NCBI GenBank assembly: GCA_007280315.1
Contig: QYQC01000086.1
Span: 1 to 35,696, forward strand
Direction: 5' to 3'
Source of the DNA: Betaproteobacteria bacterium
Lineage (GTDB): Bacteria; Pseudomonadota; Gammaproteobacteria; Burkholderiales; SG8-39
DNA: 35,696 nt
The position numbers were made by a program, and so were the translations under genes. Under the pieces are notes generated by a model. That model was not told the DNA's origin. It worked only from the letters and a program-made list of their open reading frames with translations, and did not search any database. Below are positions 32,123 to 35,696 of the stretch, in pieces; positions within the stretch are counted from its first letter, which is position 1; every line of letters begins with the position of its first letter.

Positions 32123-33136
32123 CTATTTGGCGGCCGCGAGGAACCCTGCTTCCTTCATCAGCTGAATGTGGCGCTGCTCTTCCTTCGCCACCCAGTTCTT
32201 GTAGTCGTCGCCGATCAGCGCCGTCTGGTTGAATGCACCTTTCTCCATGAATTCCTTCCATTCCGGCGTCGCGCGCACTTTCTTCAGCAGATCGACATAG
32301 AAATTGCGCTGCTCCTCGGTCACACCTCCGGCCATGAAAATGCCGCGCAGCATGACGTAGTCCATGTCCACCCCGGATTGCTTGCACGTGGGGATGTCAT
32401 TCCAGGACATGGTATCGGTCACCTTGGCCTTGTACGGCATGCGCTCGTCGTCGAATACGCACAGGGGACGCAGCTTGCCGGCACGCCACTGCGCCACCGC
32501 CTCGATCGGGTTATTGACCGAGGAATCGATATGCTTGCCCACCAGCTGGACCGCCACGTCACCACCGCCCTTGAACGGTATGTAAATGAACTTGGTGCCG
32601 GTCTGTTTTTCCAGGCCGACGGTGATGATCTGGTCTTCCTGCTTGGAGCCGGTGCCGCCCATTTTCATTTTCAGCGGCCCCGCCTTCTTCACCGCGTCTA
32701 TGTAATCCTTGGCGTTCTTGTACGGCGTCTCGGCATTGACCCACAGCACGAACTGGTCCAGGGCCATCATCGACACCGGGGTCAAGTCCTTCCAGTTGAA
32801 CGGCACGCCCGTCGCAAGTGGCGTGGTAAACAGGTTGGACAGGGTGATGATGATCTTGTACGGATCGCCCTTGGCGCCCTTGACGTCGAGAAAACCTTCA
32901 GCGCCCGCGCCGCCGCTCTTGTTGATGACCACCAGCGGCGCCTTCATCAGATTGTGTTTCTTGACCACGCCGTCGATCATGCGCGCCATCTGATCGGCGC
33001 CGCCGCCGCTTCCGGCGGGCACGATGAACTCGACTGTCTTGGTCGGCTCCCACGCCAGCGCCGGCACGGCTATGGCCGCCATCGTGGCAACCACCGCGAC
33101 CGTCAAACCATTCTTGAAAATTGCAGAAACTTTCAT
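32123..33136 (-). CDS. tctC: Periplasmic binding protein of the Bug/TctC family
   Basis: The ATG at 33136 (MKVSAIFKNGL) has AGAGGAGA 4 nt upstream and opens a clear Sec signal peptide (TVAVVATMAAIAVPALA, cut before WEP). This makes it 337 aa; the track start adds 46 unlikely residues. The mature part has the TctC/Bug landmarks KTVEFIVPAGSGGGADQMAR, VVINKSGGAGAEGF and KMGGTGSKQEDQI, and a C-terminal helix rich in Lys/Glu. Bug proteins bind carboxylates or other small acids through two loops and water bridges, and deliver them to TctAB. Bug genes are greatly expanded in Burkholderiales, which fits the assigned lineage. It is the first gene of tctCBA, behind an Fnr-type dyad and a TATCCT -10 candidate. 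Ligand unknown; oxalate suggested by neighbours. Confidence 0.93.
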   Translation of the reverse strand: MKVSAIFKNGLTVAVVATMAAIAVPALAWEPTKTVEFIVPAGSGGGADQMARMIDGVVKKHNLMKAPLVVINKSGGAGAEGFLDVKGAKGDPYKIIITLSNLFTTPLATGVPFNWKDLTPVSMMALDQFVLWVNAETPYKNAKDYIDAVKKAGPLKMKMGGTGSKQEDQIITVGLEKQTGTKFIYIPFKGGGDVAVQLVGKHIDSSVNNPIEAVAQWRAGKLRPLCVFDDERMPYKAKVTDTMSWNDIPTCKQSGVDMDYVMLRGIFMAGGVTEEQRNFYVDLLKKVRATPEWKEFMEKGAFNQTALIGDDYKNWVAKEEQRHIQLMKEAGFLAAAK

Positions 33137-33177
33137 GATTTCTCCTCTAGCAAGTGAATCTAGGTATCCGTACCCCA

Positions 33178-33215
33178 CGTGAATGTTCACGCGAAGCACA
33201 GGTCCGATGCCTGTG
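33178..33215. repeat. Two small dyads in the tctC leader
   Basis: CGTGAA-TG-TTCACG (33178-33191) and CACAGG-TCCGATG-CCTGTG (33197-33215) lie between the putative tctC transcription start and its ribosome site. They may be RNA hairpins of the leader or operator half-sites. Confidence 0.45.
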
Positions 33216-33273
33216 TTGTCTGGCACATTTTGACTACAGTGACAGGATACCGCCTTCCACGCCCGTCGGCGCA

Positions 33274-33287
33274 TTGATTTGTGTCAA
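33274..33287. promoter_or_regulatory. Crp/Fnr-type operator upstream of tctC
   Basis: TTGAT-TTGT-GTCAA fits the Fnr-family consensus. On the minus strand a TATCCT hexamer at 33249-33244 would place it at about -43.5, the same geometry as the dyad in front of oxc. It lies just past the end of the TerC-family gene. Confidence 0.65.
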
Positions 33288-33310
33288 CAAACGGAAAATA
33301 GAAATAACAA

Positions 33311-34045
33311 TTAGCTTCCGATTTCCCTGGTTTCTCCTGCAGTAGCCGCTTGCCTGTGCGCCAGCAGCTTGCCCGTCAGCACCACCAGCGCGGCTCCGAC
33401 AAGCCCGACAATGGCTTCGAGAGGCATACCCGCCAGTGTCGGCTTATTGTCGATTAACTGAAAATTGGCACTCATCCAGTCGTGCAGGGCGGGATCGGTC
33501 ACCACCATTTCGCCTGCAACGAACCCGATCAGCGCGGCGCCCACTGCAATGACAATGGGGAAACGCTCCATCACCTTGATCAGCAGGGTGCTACCGAAAA
33601 TTACCAGCGGGATGCTGATCGCCAGACCCAGAACCAGCAGCGTGACGCTTTCTCCTGCGGCTGCGGCCACCGCGATCACATTGTCCAGACTCATCACCAG
33701 ATCCGCGATCAGTATGGTTTTTATCGCCGCCATCAGGTTCTGGTGGCCATCGATATTTTCTTCGCCTTCTTCCGGCAGCAGCAGCTGCACCCCTATCCAC
33801 AGCAACAACGCCGAGCCGATCAATTTCAGGTAGGGCAATTGCAGCAGCGCCACCGCAAACAGGGTAAGCACGATACGCATCAAGACCGCAGCGCCGCTGC
33901 CCCAGGCCACCGCCAGTTTTTGCTGGCGCGGCGGCAGCGAGCGTGCCGCCAGCGCGATCACCACCGCGTTATCTCCGGACAAGACAATGTTTATCCAGAT
34001 GATTTTCAGCAGCGGGATCCAGAATTCCTGTAGCGAAAAATCCAT
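33311..34045 (-). CDS. TerC/YjbE-family integral membrane protein, putative metal exporter
   Basis: The 244-aa protein has about seven membrane helices and the two family motifs with membrane-embedded Asp: NIVLSGDNAVVIALA near residue 20 and DLVMSLDNVIAVAAAA near residue 115. This pattern is that of YjbE-type TerC proteins, several of which are manganese exporters; others affect tellurite resistance. The inverted repeat of the two halves (GDN and LDN motifs) is visible. The nearest ribosome-like site, GGGAG, is rather far (12 nt) from the ATG. It lies between fhs and tctC on the same strand, but with 155-nt and 174-nt gaps, so it may be a separate unit. No yybP-ykoY manganese riboswitch was seen in its leader. 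Function in the oxalate context is not evident. Confidence 0.85.
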   Translation of the reverse strand: MDFSLQEFWIPLLKIIWINIVLSGDNAVVIALAARSLPPRQQKLAVAWGSGAAVLMRIVLTLFAVALLQLPYLKLIGSALLLWIGVQLLLPEEGEENIDGHQNLMAAIKTILIADLVMSLDNVIAVAAAAGESVTLLVLGLAISIPLVIFGSTLLIKVMERFPIVIAVGAALIGFVAGEMVVTDPALHDWMSANFQLIDNKPTLAGMPLEAIVGLVGAALVVLTGKLLAHRQAATAGETREIGS

Positions 34046-34200
34046 GGTGCGAATATTCTCCCTGTGCGAAGTCGCGCAATCTTATCTCATGCTACATCCC
34101 GGCTGTAGTCCCAAGAAGCAGAATTTCTTCCGCGGCGCGGCTTCGCTATCAGCGTGTCTGCGGCCAGGCCTTGGTTTCGGCTGTTCCCCGCCTCTTGTAC

Positions 34201-35696
34201 CTAGAACAGCCCCACCACTTTGCCATCGACCAGGTCGATCTTGTTGGCCGAGGGCACCTTGGGCAGCCCGGGCATGGTCATGATGTCCCCGCACACCATC
34301 ACCACGAACTCCGCACCGGCGGCGAGCCGCACCTCGCGGATGTTGATCACGTGGTTCTCCGGCGCCCCGCGCAGCTGCGCATCGGTGGAGAACGAGTACT
34401 GCGTCTTCGCCACGCACACCGGGTAATGCCCGTAGCCCTCCTCCTGCAGCTTCCTGATCTGGTTGCGCACCTTCGCATCGGCGGTCACCTCGGCCGCGCG
34501 GTAGACCTTCTTCGCAATCTTGTTCACCTTGTCCCACAGGCTGTCGGCGTCTTCGTAGACAAAGCTAAAGCTCGATTTCTGCTCGCACATCTGCACCACC
34601 ATTTTCGCCAGCTCGGCCGCCCCCTTGCCCCCGTCGGCCCAGTGCGTCGCCAGCACCACCTTCACCCCGAGCTTGGCCATGCGCGCCTTGAGCATGTCCA
34701 CCTCGGCCGCCGTGTCGCTGGTGAAGTGGTTGATCGACACCACGCAGGGGATGCCATACACCCGCTGCACGTTGTCCACATGGCGCTCCAGGTTCACCAG
34801 CCCCTTGTCCAGCGCCGCGAGGTTCTCCTGCGTGATCGTCTTTAACTCCGCCCCGCCGTGGTACTTCATCGCCCGCACCGTAGCCACGATCACCGCGGCA
34901 GACGGGCGCAGCCCGCTCTTGCGGCACTTGATGTCGATGAACTTCTCCGCCCCCAGGTCGGCGCCGAATCCGGCCTCGGTCACGACATAGTCGGCAAGCT
35001 TCAACGCCGTCTTGGTGGCAATCACCGAGTTGCACCCGTGCGCGATGTTGGCGAACGGCCCCCCGTGGATGAAAGCGGGGCTGTTCTCCAGCGTCTGCAC
35101 CAGGTTGGGCGCCAGAGCGTCGCGCAGCAACACCGTCATCGCCCCGTGCGCATTCAGCTCGCGTGCGTACACCGGCTTCTGCTCACGCGTATAGGCCACC
35201 ACAATGTTTCCCAGGCGCTGCTTCAGGTCCTCGAGCGAATTCGACAGGCAGAATATCGCCATCACCTCGGAGGCCACCACGATGTCGAACCCGTCCCCGC
35301 GCGGATAGCCGTTGCCCGGCCCGCCCAGAGACACCACGATGTCGCGCAGCGCCCGGTCGTTCATGTCCACCACCCGCTTCCACGCGATGCGGCGCACGTC
35401 GATCCCGAGCTCGTTGCCGTGGTGGATGTGGTTGTCCAAGAGCGCCGCCAGCAGGTTGTTCGCCAGCGCGATCGCGGAGAAGTCCCCGGTAAAATGCAGA
35501 TTGATGTCCTCCATCGGCACCACCTGCGCGTAACCGCCCCCGGCCGCGCCCCCTTTCATGCCGAACACCGGTCCGAGCGAGGGCTCGCGCAGGCAGATCA
35601 TCGCCTTCTTGCCGATGTGGTTGAGCGCATCCCCCAGCCCCACCGTCGTCGTCGTCTTGCCCTCCCCCGCCGGGGTCGGGCTGATCGCCGTCACCA
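34201..35696 (-). CDS. fhs: Formate-tetrahydrofolate ligase, N-terminus cut by window edge
   Basis: The frame is open to the right edge and about 60 N-terminal residues are missing (family about 557 aa). The ORF-track start is a GTG that is really an internal Val in [17 protein letters not shown], the ATP-binding loop. Further landmarks are [63 protein letters not shown] and [15 protein letters not shown] near the C-terminus. It makes 10-formyl-THF from formate, THF and ATP in the cytoplasm. With oxc and frc producing formate from oxalate, it provides the entry of oxalate carbon into C1 metabolism. It ends 155 nt before the TerC-family gene. The upstream context is outside the window. Confidence 0.96.
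   Translation of the reverse strand, partial: VTAISPTPAGEGKTTTTVGLGDALNHIGKKAMICLREPSLGPVFGMKGGAAGGGYAQVVPMEDINLHFTGDFSAIALANNLLAALLDNHIHHGNELGIDVRRIAWKRVVDMNDRALRDIVVSLGGPGNGYPRGDGFDIVVASEVMAIFCLSNSLEDLKQRLGNIVVAYTREQKPVYARELNAHGAMTVLLRDALAPNLVQTLENSPAFIHGGPFANIAHGCNSVIATKTALKLADYVVTEAGFGADLGAEKFIDIKCRKSGLRPSAAVIVATVRAMKYHGGAELKTITQENLAALDKGLVNLERHVDNVQRVYGIPCVVSINHFTSDTAAEVDMLKARMAKLGVKVVLATHWADGGKGAAELAKMVVQMCEQKSSFSFVYEDADSLWDKVNKIAKKVYRAAEVTADAKVRNQIRKLQEEGYGHYPVCVAKTQYSFSTDAQLRGAPENHVINIREVRLAAGAEFVVMVCGDIMTMPGLPKVPSANKIDLVDGKVVGLF

Noticed and set aside
34046-34200. yybP-ykoY manganese riboswitch before the TerC/YjbE-family gene
   Set aside because: This family often has it, so I searched, but the conserved core sequences are not recognisable there.
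35692-35694. GTG at 35694 as the start of fhs
   Set aside because: It encodes the internal Val of the ATP-binding loop [13 protein letters not shown]; the real start is outside the window.
1-35696. CRISPR arrays, tRNA or rRNA genes, prophage or transposase genes
   Set aside because: None was recognised by eye on either strand; short tRNA-like folds cannot be fully excluded without a program such as tRNAscan.

Overview
The window is about 35.7 kb of GC-rich bacterial chromosome. Almost every gene is on the minus strand; only two short genes are on the plus strand. Gene content points to a betaproteobacterium (Burkholderiales, Rhodocyclales or Nitrosomonadales-like): a type IV pilin behind a sigma-54 promoter, several SPINDLY-type O-GlcNAc-transferase-like proteins, a CHASE2 cyclase and a CHASE2 kinase, a Bug-type tripartite tricarboxylate transporter and an oxalyl-CoA module. 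No species can be named from the sequence alone.

Region A (1-11071) is a pilin and glycosyltransferase locus. In transcription order it holds a GT8-like transferase, a TPR plus GT9-like transferase, a type IV pilin (pilA, own sigma-54-type promoter and terminator), and four consecutive SPINDLY/OGT-like proteins. One of the four carries two complete TPR-OGT units in tandem, and the last runs off the left edge. The predicted mature pilin has an extremely Thr/Ser-rich C-terminal half, so the simplest reading is a pilin O-glycosylation locus. This is inference.

Region B (11178-11723) has a small unrecognised plus-strand gene behind a perfect extended -10, and a 122-bp palindromic MITE-like element that includes the terminator between converging genes.

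Region C (11724-24405) is a tightly packed eight-gene signalling array on the minus strand. The order is CHASE2 Ser/Thr kinase, PP2C phosphatase, double-FHA protein, CHASE2 class III adenylate cyclase, metallo-beta-lactamase-fold protein resembling class II cyclic-nucleotide phosphodiesterases, cNMP-binding/rhodanese protein, GAF-PilB/GspE-type ATPase and GAF-HD-GYP c-di-GMP phosphodiesterase. Phospho-Thr signalling, cAMP synthesis, breakdown and sensing, c-di-GMP breakdown and a pilus or secretion motor thus lie in one string. This is the strongest candidate for an undescribed integrated system.

Region D (24406-35696) is C1/C2 acid metabolism. A 569-nt gap with several hairpins is followed by a formyltransferase of the 10-formyl-THF-hydrolase type, a 25-codon relic of a duplicate of its N-terminus, frc and oxc (oxalate to formate plus CO2), a divergent Crp/Fnr-type regulator, tctCBA, a TerC/YjbE-family membrane protein, and formate-THF ligase cut by the right edge. 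Fnr-type dyads (TTGAC-N4-GTCAA and TTGAT-N4-GTCAA) sit at similar distances upstream of plausible -10 elements for oxc and tctC, suggesting one small oxalate regulon run by the neighbouring regulator.

No tRNA, rRNA, CRISPR array, transposase gene or prophage gene was recognised. Starts given here often differ from the ORF track, which takes the longest ORF; reasons are in each entry.
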